DNA of 64,000 nucleotides from Baylisascaris procyonis (taxonomy: Eukaryota; Nematoda; Chromadorea; Rhabditida; Ascarididae). Positions 48,501-61,100 of the stretch are shown here, piece after piece. The stretch covers positions 4,464,001 to 4,528,000 of the forward strand of contig JAZARR010000175.1 in NCBI GenBank assembly GCA_037389465.1, read 5' to 3'. The notes beneath the pieces are model-generated. The model was not told the origin of the DNA, did not search any database, and worked only from the letters and a program-made list of their open reading frames with translations. Each line of letters opens with the position of its first letter. The first letter of the stretch is position 1. The position numbers were made by a program, and so were the translations under genes.

Positions 48501-49091
48501 GCGGTGAATTCTCTGATCCCTCTTCCGATATCGCCTTCAATTTAGTTTCTTTATCGGTTTTTTAGATATTCCTTTTGAAAATAACTTTAATCGAAAACAT
48601 TAGAGTCAATAAGAAATGGCAGAGAGAAAACATGTTAAAAATCTTTCGCGATTAAAAGAATTTTTGATACGATTTTGAGATTATAGAGGTATGCTATCGA
48701 AACAATGTCGCTTAATTAGCGCACTTCAAATCCAGAGAATCTTCGAAGGTCCAGGTTGAGTGAATAGAAAAAGTGGCGGGTGGTGGGGGACAACATGAAA
48801 TGACTCGATTCATTCAATGGAAATTGCCGTTTCATTTTTCACTGCTGATTACCTTTTCAAATTCCAAGCATTTAAATTTTGAAAAACGGCCGAATTTACA
48901 TCAGAAATTTACTTTTTCGTTGAATATACTCTACATGCATTGATTTCGTATTAGAATACTGTTGAATTTTAGTTAAAAATATGCAGATTTCATTGAAAAA
49001 CAAGTAAAAATAAAAGAAAATGTGAATATACCTTGCCTGTAGAGGCAACAACCGCATCGGCTGTGCAAACTGGCGCGCTGTCTTCACCCAT
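30035..49091 (-). CDS. clu-1: clu-1/CLUH, clustered mitochondria protein, complete, 25 coding exons
   Basis: This gene encodes the cytosolic CLU/CLUH protein. In known family members it binds mRNAs of nuclear-encoded mitochondrial proteins, and its loss makes mitochondria cluster. Exons, 5' to 3' on the minus strand: 49032-49091, 48414-48534, 47381-47481, 46574-46745, 46063-46219, 45480-45642, 43987-44244, 43238-43471, 41775-41900, 41036-41166, 40445-40547, 40049-40180, 39503-39681, 38664-38853, 38261-38398, 37803-37967, 36558-36716, 35870-36025, 35266-35517, 34066-34222, 33312-33532, 32211-32304, 31136-31356, 30616-30783, 30035-30229. Their sum is 4,053 bases, an exact multiple of three, giving 1,350 residues and a TGA stop. 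That is close to the usual family length of about 1,250-1,310. All junction phases agree. Conserved family words read directly include [56 protein letters not shown] and [10 protein letters not shown]. The start is the first ATG upstream of exon 2 and fits its phase; exon 1 is not conserved, so the N-terminus is the least certain part. Confidence 0.96.
32128..32138. repeat. Poly-C tract (11)
   Basis: An 11-base C run followed by TCTCCCCC lies 72 bases past the donor of clu-1 exon 22, inside the next intron. On the transcribed strand of this minus-strand gene the RNA would carry G. Confidence 0.97.
32627..32700. repeat. Three-copy minisatellite in a clu-1 intron
   Basis: Three units start at 32627, 32652 and 32679, each with TTCCC followed by AGTCAGAACTA or a near copy, at periods of 25 and 27 bases. 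They lie in the intron between clu-1 exons 21 and 22. Confidence 0.85.
34066..37967 (-). CDS. clu-1: clu-1 exons 16-20: conserved helical middle region (eIF3-p135-like)
   Basis: Five exons (37803-37967, 36558-36716, 35870-36025, 35266-35517, 34066-34222) encode roughly residues 756-1051. Conserved words include [63 protein letters not shown] and [13 protein letters not shown]. This corresponds to the region the family databases once called translation initiation factor eIF3 p135. A basic cluster, [11 protein letters not shown], lies at the start of exon 19 and matches a basic stretch in the human protein. Exon 20 ends at CAAG|gcaagg, a GC donor, required by the phase of the next exon. Confidence 0.94.
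36912..36990. repeat. Foldback (inverted) repeat in a clu-1 intron
   Basis: Arms 36912-36940 and 36960-36990 are imperfect reverse complements, sharing GAGCCTGT and CTATTT blocks with a few substitutions and two indels. The 19-base spacer itself contains TCGAC-AAA-GTCGA, a second small hairpin. Thirteen bases of one arm (AAATAGCACAGGC) recur at 3929-3941 in the ankyrin locus, hinting at a dispersed repeat family. Confidence 0.7.
38261..38853 (-). CDS. clu-1: clu-1 exons 14-15: charged linker after the CLU domain
   Basis: Exon 14 (38664-38853) opens with the conserved [15 protein letters not shown], which closes the CLU domain, then becomes acidic and low in complexity (many Glu, Asp, Lys, Thr, Ser). 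Exon 15 (38261-38398) carries on as a charged stretch of about 46 residues with repeated Lys-Glu and Asp runs. In the human protein the matching position is also a variable acidic, serine-rich linker. No fold is visible, and I infer a flexible spacer between the CLU domain and the helical C-terminal half. Confidence 0.88.
39503..44244 (-). CDS. clu-1: clu-1 exons 7-13: core CLU domain
   Basis: Seven exons (43987-44244, 43238-43471, 41775-41900, 41036-41166, 40445-40547, 40049-40180, 39503-39681) encode roughly residues 259-646. They cover the central Clu domain, the most conserved part of the family. Landmarks in order are the [12 protein letters not shown] strand, [26 protein letters not shown] across a splice junction, [107 protein letters not shown] and [16 protein letters not shown]. 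Exon 13 must use the donor GTTGA|gtcagt to stay in frame with exon 14. The neighbouring GTTGAGTCA|gttctt site would break the phase. Confidence 0.95.
46063..47481 (-). CDS. clu-1: clu-1 exons 3-5: N-terminal ubiquitin-like CLU_N region
   Basis: Three exons (47381-47481, 46574-46745, 46063-46219) encode roughly residues 61-203. They read as the ubiquitin-like N-terminal fold of the family: a first strand around FRVQIHAPA, the segment [15 protein letters not shown], then [12 protein letters not shown], followed by the linker [18 protein letters not shown]. Upstream, exons 1 and 2 give about 60 residues rich in Ser, Pro, Glu and Asp with no recognisable fold, presumably disordered. Junction phases are 2 into exon 3, 0 out of it, 1 into exon 5 and 2 out. 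Exon 6 at 45480-45642 continues directly with the conserved [14 protein letters not shown] block and a proline-rich turn at [10 protein letters not shown]. Confidence 0.93.
46422..46432. repeat. Poly-C tract (11) in a clu-1 intron
   Basis: An 11-base C run preceded by other C/T blocks lies between clu-1 exons 4 and 5. Confidence 0.97.
48256..48267. repeat. Poly-C tract (12) in a clu-1 intron
   Basis: A 12-base C run inside a pyrimidine-rich stretch lies between clu-1 exons 2 and 3. Confidence 0.97.
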
Positions 49092-49105
49092 GATTTCCTA
49101 TAAAA
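49085..49105 (-). promoter_or_regulatory. clu-1: clu-1 start codon with an acceptor-like site just upstream
   Basis: On the minus strand the sequence before the start reads CTTTTATAG then GAAATC then ATGG. The TTTATAG motif six bases ahead of the ATG has the form of a splice acceptor. In a nematode this could be a spliced-leader trans-splice site, or the end of an intron in the 5' untranslated region. This is inference from a short motif and needs a transcript. Confidence 0.35.
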
Positions 49106-49706
49106 GCGATCACATTATTATTATTACTATATTAACGCATTACACGACGCTATTGACAGCACGAATAAAACCTCATCACCGAGAGAAAAAAACCTCAGAC
49201 ACTATAATAGAGAAGATATTATGCGACAACTTTTACAACCAAAAAGAGTTGAGGATACCACAGTCCTCGTTTCCCTCATATTCGTCAAGGGATTAGGTAG
49301 GGCATCTATACAACATCCTAACTAAACACAAGCTAGCAATATATCTGCAAAAAAAGGAGAAAAAACATAAAGAAGTTGTTACCTCTTACAGAGATTTAAA
49401 TCGTAATCTCCTTAGATGTTTCACAACATGGTTAAAGTGAATCTATACAAAGCCATCTGAACATAAGATTTTTAAAGATATCAACAAAAATATATCACTG
49501 CCTATTTCTTTTAATTTCTCATTCCACCGGATAAAAAGAGTAAAAGCAGAGAAAACAAAAATAATATGAACAAGATGCTAGGCCGCTAAAAAATAAAAGA
49601 AATAGCAAAATGAGGGGAAATGAGGGGAGATGGGATAGTTAAGAAGAAAACCGAGAGCAAGAAGTGAGGGCCTAGGAGAATAGCTTTGAGATGAGACAGC
49701 AGCAAC

Positions 49707-49766
49707 CTCCCATCGAAAATGTTTTTGCCACCTGGCTGGAACATCTTCATTGCTCTCAACACTCAT
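49707..49766 (-). CDS. Possible alternative first exon for clu-1
   Basis: An ATG at 49764-49766 opens exactly 20 codons (MSVESNEDVPARWQKHFRWE) ending at GAG|gttgct on phase 0, which would splice in frame to clu-1 exon 2, just like the exon at 49032-49091. An acceptor-like TGATGTAG lies about 12 bases upstream of the ATG. The frame continues past the donor for another 45 codons, so it may be chance. There is no homology to support it. Confidence 0.18.
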
Positions 49767-52700
49767 CACTCCCATTACCTACATCAACACAACACACTTC
49801 GTAGCACGTCACATACCAACCTCGCAACTCCCAACATTTTTCTTTTTAATACCCTCAATCCATACTTTCTTAGCCTCTAGTATTATCCTTCTAAAATCTA
49901 GTGCCCCCTCTTAATTCTATTACAAATGAAATTCGTACTAACTCACAAATGTTTTTCCGCCAAAAATGTTAGTCTACGCAGACCAAACGAGCAGAAGGAG
50001 ACACGATGATTGGCAATTACGATCGACGGTCATACTTGACGAATAAAATTCAATAAAAATTCAAACTGTTACTGCCAACTAATTAATAAAAGTCACTAAG
50101 AATGGTGCTTACAATCAGTGTCAAATGAAATACGAACGACTACAATAATATGCTAATTTTTTGATGCCTTTAATTGCCCACGGTTCGTTTCGAGGTTATT
50201 GCATTGAGTTGAAAGTTAATGCACAAAGTAACATACTATAAAACATAATGTTACATAAATATTATAACATAAATATGTGTTATATTATAAATATCATTCT
50301 AATATCATATTACACAAAGCAAATCGCATAACTTAAAACAATTACACAGAGCATAATTCAAATCGCAAAATTCGAATTGATTCGTAATTCGCAACTATGA
50401 AGCAGACAGACAACACATATGTATACATACGGTCGATGGCCATATTTTCCAATCATAAAATTTTCAACGACACATACGGTAAGGATGTCAGCCTAGCGAT
50501 TTTCTTGATATAAATAAACATACGGTACTATTGATTTTCTTAATTATAACATTTACTGAAACAACATCTATGCTATCAATTATAAGCTATGTAATAAAAC
50601 TGACTTACTTTCTTCTGATTTTATCAAATGTTTTTATATGGGCAGAAAGTTTAGCTGACAGCCATAGCATCATAATATATCTAACGAAATAGTAGTGGAT
50701 TTCATTTGTTGATGCATTTATTGACAGACGTCATGATATCGTTTACAAAATAAACACCTCTCACCTGCGTTATGCTTCCAAGCTAAAAAAAGGTTCTACT
50801 TAAAACAATCTTTTAATCAGTGGAAGTATTCAAATCCATTGCTAATTTTATTAAAGATTTGTTACGAAAAACAAATAAATAATCAGATCATTTCTTTTCT
50901 TTTTGATCGAAACCTCTCAACTGATAACTATGTGAGTTTACCTATACAATCTGATACCTCACACTTATCCAACTCGTATAAACAAAGCTATTACTTGATA
51001 ATAACCAAAATATTGAATAACTGTGCAAATTTGCTCAAAAAAATCGCAAATGACATGCGAATAGAATCAAGAAACGTGCATTTTATATGATAGCGTGCAG
51101 ATGGGTGGTTGGAATATGATAATGGGTTATATGATCGACTATAAGTTTAAAGCATTTATCACGTAAATATTTATTACGTTTAATAGTTTCATTAGTGAAT
51201 GAATATTAAAGAACGATCTTTATATGCTTAAATTCAATACGCTCATAAAATTTAGATAAGATAATAGAAAGTACACATAGGAAAACAAAGACCATAGTAG
51301 CAATTTAAAATATTGATAAACAAGAAAAAAAATAAAGTTTAAAAAAAAGAGTAGAAAGCAGCATAATAGGCGGGCAAGTTCGAACGCTATATCCGAAAAT
51401 AAATTAAATACTCGACGTTTAATAAAATACGCATATTTGCGGTGCATCTCAAAAGATTTTCCAACCATAACCAATGACAACAGCACATTCAAATTGCATT
51501 CTGATCTCAACAATGAAGAGATCACAGGTGAAATTCCCTTTCTTTTTCATCTTTTCAGATCTATAAATCATAAAATTTAAACTTTCTAAGCCATTAGGAT
51601 GGTTCAGTGGACTCATTAAAAACTTAATAAAATTTTAAAATTGCCTGCATTTTTTCAACTTTTATAAATTTTCACTTCAGTCATTCACGCTTTCTTTTAT
51701 TCCTTTCAACTTGCATATCAAGGGGCAGATCTCTCTTGGACATTTATCCTTGCATCTCATATTGTCAACGTCACAAATTTTTCTCTCAAGAAATATGGCA
51801 TCATTCTGGCATGGCCAATGAGTGCATAAAAAATATCACTTTTAAGGACTGAAAACATCCTCATCAACATTTCTTTATAATTTTATTTTCTTGATGATGA
51901 ATAATCAACTTCTCCGACCCGCTGGAATATTCACCTCCAATTACTATCTACTTTTCGTTTTGATTTTTTTTTTTGTCCAATTATAAACAAATTTATAAAT
52001 AAACAGAGATATCGAAACTGTACACTACACATTTACGTACATGTTAATCTGTATAAAAATGTAGGAAAGAATACTTAAGTTCTATCACTTTAAATGAAGA
52101 TGATAGAAGAGGACATCGATTCACATCGTCACAATAGATTCAGTCTTTTCTAACGTTATTGTTGAAAGCAGCTTTCAATTGAATAAATAAAAAGAATTCA
52201 CTCAATAATGACGTCATCATCGATAAACGTTGCAATATCATACTATAATATGCGTGACAGCACTAAAGTAAAATAAACTGCACTGATTTAACTGATAGCA
52301 ATTAATAATTGACAATTGATAGCAACTAATTAATTTCAAAGCATTTAAAAAATAATTGCCGCTTAATAGCTGCACTGAATATCGAGTGGAGAGACGAACG
52401 CTATGATGTTTCGATATATTCGGTGAGGCAAAAATAATTATTAGTGCTTCAGTATTTGAATAAAAAAAAGGAGCGAATATAGTGAAAAGGAAGATGATAG
52501 CTGTCCTATCCGTTATTTCAAATTTTCAGAGGATACGCTTCGAGAACGGAACAAAAATAATCAAAGAAATAAAATCGACTAGAACAATGACGATCTATAA
52601 ATTAAATTGTTTCCTAATCAGAATCATTGTTGAAAAAAATATACATAGGAAAAATGTGATATCCAACAGAATATCTTTTTAAGAAGAGAGATAAGCTAAA

Positions 52701-53879
52701 CTCCGATTAAAAGAAGTAGCTGGAAAATGTAGAACAAGAAAAGAATCGAATAAAATAACAAATTCTTATTTGCCTATGATAATATAGCGGAAAACAATTG
52801 CCTATCACGATCAAATCCACATATAGTTGCATCTGTTATATATTACCCTAATCTGTACCATTATGTTCACCCTATATGTTCATTAAGTTTATTAAGATAT
52901 AAGTTCACTTATTGAGATATTAGCAATTGGACAGCACAGCATTTGACTCCCACATACCCATTTCCGCTTTTACCTACAGAATTTAAACTCCATTTCAAGG
53001 GATACCTACAAGTCAATTATATCATTTAGCTTGGTCAGTACAAATTTTCACTGATGGTTAATAGCCGCTGACGATATGCCAGTAGCAGCCACAAGGTTCC
53101 CTCAGTGACCAACTCACATCAATCTGCAATTTTACGTTCCTTTCCCCTAAAGTATAAAAGATTTTCGGTAATCAAATTCAATGTGCTGCTCAGCCTTAGA
53201 AGAAGGAACCATTAATAATGAGAGCGGCACTGAGCAAAAATAAAATAAAATATATGCGATTCTTGAATAAAGAAACGGTACCACTCAATTAAGGATCGCG
53301 ACGAAGTATACATGCTGTCCCCAACTATATGCATTCCTATAATTTTTTCATCTACAAAAAACAAACCGATCGCATAAATTACCCGAACAAAAATAGCATA
53401 CCATACGAGAAGTTCATATATCAGATATGCAAATTTTAGCAAAGAAAAAATATTCCTGGCTCAAATAGAATGAAACGAATCGAAGTGATTCGCTCAGCAC
53501 AACCCAAACCCTTGGTGTCAGTTTCAATCCATGTCGCATTCCTCGATGCGAAATAAAGAGTAAAGCCACATAGCCTAACAAATAGAGATACAGCGCATCT
53601 TTACTTACATCTTAAAATCTTTCAGAGAATTTCAATCAGAAATCGGCGTTTGTAAAATATTTTTTTTTATTTATATAAAATAAATCGATGCTATCGTCGA
53701 TGCTCTCAAAATATGGGTAGATAAGCAAGATCAAGTCAAACATTTGTGATCAACATTTAGGTGTACAGGTAAACTTCGATCTCATTTACCTGCACAGGTA
53801 TTTAGTCAAGCGAATTTCCCAAACTTAAAGCAGTATTATCGTTCATAAAAATCATGCTCAAATAAACACATCATGAAGC

Positions 53880-54010
53880 TTAAGTAGGAAGCAATGACGC
53901 TATCAAAACATATGTGCAAACATTCCTTAGAATATCATTTAGGTGTATGTATATGGAATGGTAAAGCTGCTTTAAGAAAGAATACTATAGCGTCATTGAT
54001 TCCTGCTTAA
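53880..54010. mobile_element. TTAA-flanked foldback element, MITE-like
   Basis: The 24-base ends 53880-53903 and 53987-54010 are inverted copies with two mismatches. Both ends carry TTAA on the outside (53880-53883 and 54007-54010), the target duplicated by piggyBac-type transposons. Taking TTAA as the duplication leaves 123 bases with inverted ends beginning G-Y-AGGAA and no coding sequence. A nested CATTCC/GGAATG pair lies inside. The outer end could instead be part of the terminal repeat itself. Confidence 0.55.
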
Positions 54011-55052
54011 ATTAAGAAAAATGTGAGAGAAAAAAAAGTTGTCGAACTCTTTGCAATAAACAAGAACATGCATTAAAGCAATATATCAAAAGTAAGTAGA
54101 ACACTAGGTCTACCCGCTAAATTTAGAAAACAAATGTTCTCATTTCTCATTACGCGAAAAAAAGCTGCTTGCAGCAATTCGGAAAAGTTACTGAATAAAA
54201 ACTTTTACATAAACGAGGTAGCTGAATAAGTTAACCGACGAATTCATCAAGGATTCAGGATAAAGAATAGGGACAGTCATAAATTAAACATATTCTGCTC
54301 ACAAGCTTAAAAATATCCTCGCTTAAAATTTCTCAACAACTCTTCTCTACCACATATCGAAATCTCTACTTGCTAAGTACAACTCCAATAACATGTTTAC
54401 CTTGATGAAATATAATCAGGAATCCTCATATTTCGGTCTTCTATCAACAATCAATTGGAAGTACAAAAAAAAATTAGAACATTTATGATAATCTATCAGG
54501 CAGCATTTGTTAAGAATAGTTGCAGCCGATCACAAATCGATAGGTCATTTCGAAGAAGATATTTCATTGATTTGCCTTAGAGACACCCATCTAGTAATAT
54601 ATTCAGCAGTAAACTGCTACAACGGCAGTAAATCGATCCAAGCATCGGTCACGCGCACACTTTAGTCGTTCTTTCTGCTTTGCTATTCCGCTCACCTAGT
54701 AGCGCATCAAAAATCATCACTTTGCAGAAACAATATTTGCTTCCCATTCCAGAAAATTCAACGTCCACTCTTGGAAAAATAGCATAAACAAGCTGTAAAA
54801 TTAAAAGAGGAAAGCAGTACTACTGCAGAGAACCTGTGCACTTAGACGGATATTGTTGTACAGTTCGGATGGGTCATAGCGAATTGAGTTCGAGCTTCCG
54901 GCTTCGAGAAACCAAAGAAGACAATGAGAGCTCCGAGAAATTAAAAAGACGAATCAGCAGAGGTCTTTTGCGAAATTAAAACGTCGAAAATTTGTCGAAA
55001 AGAAAAAAAGTTGAAATACCCTCGTCGAATCTTATAAAAAAACACAAAAAAG

Positions 55053-55118
55053 AAATACTTATTAACAAAATAAAAAACGCATGAGGATCAAAATACTTAT
55101 TAACAAAATAAAAAATGC
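55053..55118. repeat. Short tandem duplication, 38-base period
   Basis: AAATACTTATTAACAAAATA and the following eight bases occur at 55053-55080 and 55091-55118 with one mismatch; the ten-base linker is less conserved. The surroundings are AT-rich with no gene. Confidence 0.85.
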
Positions 55119-58100
55119 GTCGGGAATCAAACTAAGAGTTAATATTATAGAGAATAAAATCATTTTCAATAACAATAAAACAATCGAACATCAAACTGTC
55201 CGAACAATTCCGCTTGGCCAGTATAATATGCTAGTGATGCATCCATCTATATTAGAAATTGCATCCTTTTATTGCAACAATATAAGAAAAGATTGCAAAC
55301 CTTATCAATGCTAATTGCATTGTAATGATGAGGCGATTTTAAATTCAAGCAATATCACATTCCCTCCTGCTCTCTCTCTCTCAAAAAAAAAACCTGCATT
55401 GAAACTCTAATACAAGAAACGCCTTTAATAATTTTTAGTGCACACCTTAAAAATTACTGCCTTGAAGAAACTCCTTTGGTTTCCTTAACTCTCATCTTTT
55501 TCACTTCATGCATAAAACCTTTCTGTGGAAACGCTTCTCTTAAGCAATGGATAAGCAGGTTGGTCTATCATCATACACAAAAATCAATCAACGAAAGTGA
55601 CTTCTGAAAGCGCCAATGATTGCCTATAGAAACATCTTTACAAAATTATCGTTCTTCGAAAAGATTCAACAATAAAAGTGCAGGGGTTAGCTGGTGGAGA
55701 TAAAACAACGCTACCCTATCGAACTGCATTGCAATTGCAAAGTGACAAGCTTAACGCTTTGCACAACAAGCCAGGCGTAGGCATTGTTTTCCAATCTACA
55801 TGAAACACCAGTCGTTCTCCAACAGACACTCTCACAGACATTGCAACCAAATCTCCAACATATGCAGACACAAACACTGCAACGAAACCTCCAATACATA
55901 CATATAGGCACAGACATTTAAACTAAGCAACCGTTCATCATCAATGCAACGTCAACAAAGTGACTGCAACGTACTAGCAAAGAACCGGCTGCGTTGTATT
56001 GCAAATGCGAATGTCGTTACGTCATTCCACGGAGTGCAAAAGTCACAAAAAAATGCTTTTTGCCTCAACAACACATCGCCAATCAATAAAAGAGCGCGCA
56101 AATTGACCTGCTTTGCACATATATGCACAAGCTAAATAATTCTTCATATTGGAGAAAGGTATATCGATCGATGACGTCATCGAAATCAGGTATGCATTAT
56201 GAATTCAATTCAGCACGATAGCGATAATCACCTAGAGATATGACTGCATTAAACAGAAGCATATTGATAGAACTTAGTTTTCATGATAATATTGACCATA
56301 GAGATCAATGAAAACAAAGAGATTATACTAGCTACGGTTAGATAAAAATATATTAATTTGATCAAAAAACGGATTCTAAAAATTTGACCTTACTTTCTCC
56401 CAATATCGCGAAATCCTCCTTATTTCAGAGGTGGTTTAGTACAGATCGTCTTCTTCATGCCGAATAATGATACATCGTTACGATGATCTCGATACCATAT
56501 AATATGAGGCAACATCGTGTTCGAGGACAAACTGAAGACATGTTTGAGGATAAAATTGATGAAAAACTTGGATACCACCCTCAGATCTGGATTAAAAGAA
56601 TGGCGAATGAACAAAAATACCTTCTCCCCGCCGCATCTTCACTAATCCAATACTTATTAAGTAAAGTAGGAGGACGTATCTCTGATTAAGTTGAGTAAAA
56701 CAAAAGCACTGAACGGATACAACATGCACAATGTGACGCTAAACCGCAAACGCTCAGCTTTAATCACCTTAGCGTGACGTCACCAGGAGAAAAAAAATCC
56801 ACCAAAGCAACGCGGATTTCAGAGAACAGAAAATGCGAGAAACTCACCGATGACGACTTACGATGACGCTGAAGAAGCGTCACCATTCCCTATCGTTTAA
56901 TTCTTTAGGCCCACTTAGCAGTTTCACTGATGCAGAAAATCGCCTCAAACATTTGAATTTGATTAGGAGTAATTATAGAAAAATTTTTAATCAAGAATTT
57001 TTTAACTTTCCTGATCTCACCTTTATTATGGACGAATGCCGAATAATTTCCGATGAAACAAAGTATATGATTATTTTGCAAAATAATTCATCATAACGCG
57101 AAATTCGAAATCCCAAATGATAACAGGTGAAAAAATTTACCACAAGGAATGATATGCACTTTCACATTCTTATCATCTAGTCGGGTGGCCTCATATTGAA
57201 TAACTCGATCGTTGGCATGAATTTCATATTTTCTGTTTGTTTTTTGTTGCAATATCAACTCAGCAAATTTGTTTTCTTAATCTATCAGATCTCAAAAAAA
57301 AAAGTTGACAAAAGTAGAAAATTTAGCGTGCGTATTATAATGAGCAGATTTATAATTCTACACTAATCGATTCAAGAAAACTAATTAATTGTATAAGATT
57401 TGTGCAAACAACTAAATTAATTAATAAATGAACGCATCAATTTGCATATTTGCCATTCGTTGGCAATTTACGAATCCAGCCGCCCTATTGGATGAAATTC
57501 CACGAAAGCTCTTCTAACGTGTTCTACCTTCCTCCCCCTCCCCCCCCCCTTCGCACCACCTCCTTCCTTTATTATTATTATTAGTTTTTTTTTTTGCTAC
57601 GATCCGATTGGCATCAACAAAAAAGCAACTAATGCAAAATGCACGCAAATTCTCTGCAACTTTCAAATATCCATGGCTTTTTTTTAAAACTGACAGATCA
57701 AAGCAAAGAGGAGTAGAGGTCTCGCTATGGCATACACTATATTGACAAAGTTTCTTATGCCATATAGTGCACAAAATACTATGCTAATACACGGTGGTAT
57801 GTTAATCAAATTTTTGGGCTTAAAATGACCTATAAGGTGCAATAATTTAGTGAAACACACAATCAAATAACGCGCATCTATTCAGCATTCCAGCTTAGCA
57901 CCGACTTCAGTTCGAAATGGATGTGCTGGATACCGATAAGTGACACATATGAAGTCTGTGGTACTTTTTCAGAATGTTATTTTATCAAATCTTCCGACAA
58001 TTGCCTCGTAATAGCGTTCACAATTCCAGGTTAAAAAAAAGCTCATATTATAAGCAAAAAGAATAGAATAACATGCACTCATCATTATCGAATAAAATAG

Positions 58101-61100
58101 GAAACAATGAAATTATTTCAGCGTTGATATTTATATAAGAAAAATCAAGTTACTTAAATTAACTACAAATAACCACCAGAAATTTTTCCATAATTTCTAA
58201 TAAAAGCAATCATATTCGTTCTCCCAAAGAATCTAAAAACCCCTCCTGAAAGCCCTCAAAATGAAACAATGAGGAAATAGGTATGGAATTATTTGATTAC
58301 TTAAGTTACACCTGAATATCTAATCAGCAAATCTAAAGAAGCTACCAACTACAAATGATAATCACGTGAGTAAATCAAAAGTATCTAGAATATTCGAAGC
58401 AAATGCGCCACAAACAGTGACCTATCTATCAAATTAGACGTCAGCTGTTAGCGTACTGCAAGCAACTCGACACTAGAAGCTAAGCAATGCACTCAAACCG
58501 AAGGATGCCACTTACCCACACAAACTGCTTTGCACTTTAGCAACAGTTTGCTAATCATTCTTTCAGGATAATGTCATCCAGAAATAAACACCTTGCCTAG
58601 CATCGTCGCGATCACATTCACCTGTATCCGAATGAGATAAGTATCATCATTAGAGAAACCAACGATCGAGGAAGCATTTCCCTTGAAAATTGTAAGTTTC
58701 GGATGCCATCTTCGCAAAAATCTTGGCGATGGCAACGTACCTTTCACAAGTTTTTCTTCTACCCAACTCATTCGGTCTAAAATTTTAATTAATATAACAT
58801 TTTAGGATAGTTCCTATAAAAGTTTTGATCTCGTTGATTTACTGTTTTTAGTACCGAAAAATTAAATAACAGTGCCGCGCATTAAAATTCTGACGTAATT
58901 TTAATGACTTATTTATAATTACAGTGATAAGCTTTCGAAAGCAGTCATACGAACGTACCCCTCCCTCCATAAACACCGATCAGATTTATATACGCATGAT
59001 CCGGATGGGGTTAGAATTTACTAATACTGAGACAACCCATTCGGGAGGAAAACCTATTACCATCACAAGATGAGTAACCATTTCACTTCTACCTCCACAT
59101 TGAACAGCTAAGATATTTAAACAAAAGATTGCACACCAGCAAAGATCAATCTTATCATCGAGAATCTGTCCCAAAATTGATTAAATAAGGTTGAGTATAT
59201 GGAAAAGAAATTAGAAAGAGGAAGAAGACAGAGTGAATTTGCATTGGATGCACCAATAAATGGCTCTCTTCTAGGAGTTTTTATCTTAAAAACTACTCCG
59301 AATGATGTAATCGAATTGCAAAGATTTCAATACTCACTGCTCATTGTAGTGTGCATTTAAGCGAGAAGCATTACGATATTCGATGCGTTGATTTCAACAC
59401 TGCAAGTAAAATCATCAAAACATAACGCTTTCACTACGCTATTTTTGACGTTATCAGATAGCGTTCATATAGGAGTCGAAAGGTGGAGAACGGCTATGCA
59501 TCTCCACAAATTGAGCAATGTTATTGGAAAACAGCTGTCGAATATGCTCTAATGCTCTAACGTTTAGGTAGATGCAGTATAACGGAATAAATTCATCAAA
59601 ATGTACAGATCTTTCTAGCTTGTTATGAACCTTTTTAGCTTGTCCACTTATTGCACAATTAAAGAAACTTTCAAATGCAATAGCAATTAATGTGAAATTC
59701 TTTAAAATATGTTATGAATATATGCAACCGTTGAATATATGTGCGTATTATAATCACTATTGCTTAAATTTTTGTAAGATATTTTAAGAAAATGCACAAT
59801 TACATGTAGAGATGTGTAGTGCATTCGTACAATATTGGTGAAAGAAAAAAGGAAGCTTTGAAAATGACTACACATCGAGAAGCACATTTTATAGGAATAA
59901 CATTGCAGTAAAAGAAGCGCTGCGTTAAATTCGAATCGTAAAAACGCATCAGTCGTTTCTTCTTTATGAGGCTGTCACCAAAAGGTATATTAGAGGCAGC
60001 TATGACCATCGATTGAATTCATTAAGAAATAGCATCCGATCGCAATGAAATGAACAATCAACTGCAAAAATATTATTTGGAATTCAATGAAGAGATGCAG
60101 GAACATTGAACGCACTTTTATAACTCGACGATATCCTAATAATATCCATACTTAAGGACTCACTTTTCAACATTATAAGATTAACTTTTGCAATGATCCA
60201 ATAAAACCTCTCGATGGATTACACAACGAATTGCAAGCTAGTTTAAAAACGGCATCAGCATAAAGATAGGAGATGGGTGAGCAATAACCGAGCGGTTGAG
60301 GTGGAGATACGATAGCGAATGCGTATGGCGAACAGACACACCAACACAAAGGTATCACAACGAAGAGTGCTTTGTATGCGCTGCAAGGAAAACGATGAAT
60401 GCCGCAGTCCTTACAACTGAACAAACATCACACTGACCCAATCAACTAGCAATAATTCTGCCAATATATACTCTTTAAAAAACAAAATAATGAAAAGAAT
60501 AAGAAAACCTATCGAAATGATGATGCTTGAAGCGCTTTTCTTCAAAGTGCACAATGAGCAAACAAAAGCTGCAATATATTTTCAGCGTTAATATTGAATA
60601 GTCTTGAATCACTTCTGTAATAATCTGTAATATAGTGCACCGATCTGTGAACTCCCTTATCCTGAAGTTGTTTTCTTTTAAAGGAATATAATCAGCCCAA
60701 AAGGTTTTCATTCTCAAATAGAGATATTATTTCTTGATTCGAATAGAAATATTTCATTTGCTAACATATTATTCAACAGCTATATATCCCTATATATTAC
60801 CGTTATTATATATATTACGCCATATTATTATATATAGTACATAGTCGCTATTAGCCATATTACAATCGATATATCATCATCAATAATAGTACCGCTATAT
60901 CATCATATATGACGGCTATTCAGTAAGCTACAGAGGATTTAATAATTAACTGAAAATGAAACGTAACATATGGACCAGAACAATAAGGCTGGGGAGACGG
61001 GCAATGAGGTTACGGTTACAAAAAACTAGACGAATATACGCCTAACGTAGAATCTTGGAAATAGCACATTTATTTATTACGAATACAAATAATAAAAATA

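Noticed and set aside
56483..57096. Two plus-strand open frames of 68 and 77 codons
   Set aside because: They look mildly protein-like, but no domain, homologue or consistent splice pair was seen.
58574..58771. 65-codon minus-strand open frame
   Set aside because: Isolated, no recognisable motif, length expected by chance.
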